Positions 30,440 to 30,501 of a stretch of DNA of 30,501 bases are shown in pieces. The notes beneath the pieces are model-generated. The model did no database searches, had not been told where the DNA came from, and was given only the letters and a program-made list of their open reading frames with translations. The translations under genes and the position numbers were made by a program. Location of the stretch: IMG/VR virus record IMGVR_UViG_3300050118_000016, positions 1-30,501 of that record; one strand, given 5' to 3'. Every line of letters starts with the position of its first letter. Position 1 is the first letter of the stretch. The stretch is from a virus.

Positions 30440-30478
30440 TCAACAGGAAGAGCAGAACTCAGGAGATAACCTTTCCAT
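30440..30478 (-). other. 12-codon ORF overlapping the end of the upstream gene, possible leader
   Basis: The last bases of the window read in one frame as an open segment (LRPPEQ) that ends in TAA at 30478, presumably the 3' end of the upstream gene. TAATG overlap gives an ATG at 30478 for a 12-codon frame (MERLSPEF...) that ends at 30440, just before the TTG start of the phosphoesterase. It may couple translation of the two genes, or hide a frameshift. Too little sequence to decide. Confidence 0.3.
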
Positions 30479-30501
30479 TACTGTTCCGGAGGTCTGAGGC
30501 C

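Overview
The window is a contiguous piece of the structural (late) region of a tailed double-stranded DNA phage with a contractile tail (myovirus type). Every gene I can support lies on the minus strand, so transcription runs from base 30501 toward base 1. The DNA is GC-rich by eye, genes are tightly packed, and most starts have a GGAG-type ribosome binding site, which suggests a GC-rich bacterial host. I see no tRNA, integrase, repressor, insertion sequence or CRISPR array. The host cannot be fixed from this sequence. The small holin-like and anchored coiled-coil proteins gave me a weak impression of Acidobacteriota-type phages, which I would not rely on.

In transcription order, the right end (30.4 to 28.2 kb) carries a metallophosphoesterase with an N-terminal helix-turn-helix, a GNAT-type acetyltransferase and a 66-residue protein. 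Next come four small glycine-zipper-like proteins (28.1 to 26.2 kb), two of them tandem paralogs, and a proline-rich/beta-rich protein. The DNA packaging and head module follows: large terminase (23.4-25.5 kb), two uncharacterised proteins, portal, a 43-residue gene overlapping the portal end, a prohead protease fused to a scaffold-like C-terminus, a 476-residue virion protein and the HK97-fold-type major capsid protein. A strong intrinsic terminator follows the capsid gene.

The middle (14.2 to 8.6 kb) holds a mixed block between head and tail genes. It contains an uncharacterised 210-residue protein, a Big_5-type Ig-like protein, a T4-type (GH24) lysozyme, a membrane-anchored coiled-coil protein, a holin-like protein, a XhlA-like coiled-coil/membrane protein and small beta-sandwich proteins. 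The left part (8.5 to 0 kb) is the connector and tail module: a structural protein, a cysteine-rich head-tail adaptor, a tail-terminator-like protein, the tail sheath, three consecutive tail-tube-like proteins (the last with N-terminal Ig-like domains) and two tail-assembly-chaperone-like genes. The tape measure gene is probably just outside the left edge.

The most notable non-coding signal is a 10-base motif, CCTATACTAA on the minus strand. It occurs four times with identical sequence, always in the direction of transcription and each time ahead of a functional block. I read it as a phage-specific late promoter that divides the window into four transcription units. Together with two terminator-like hairpins and several other hairpins, it gives a plausible regulatory map of the region.
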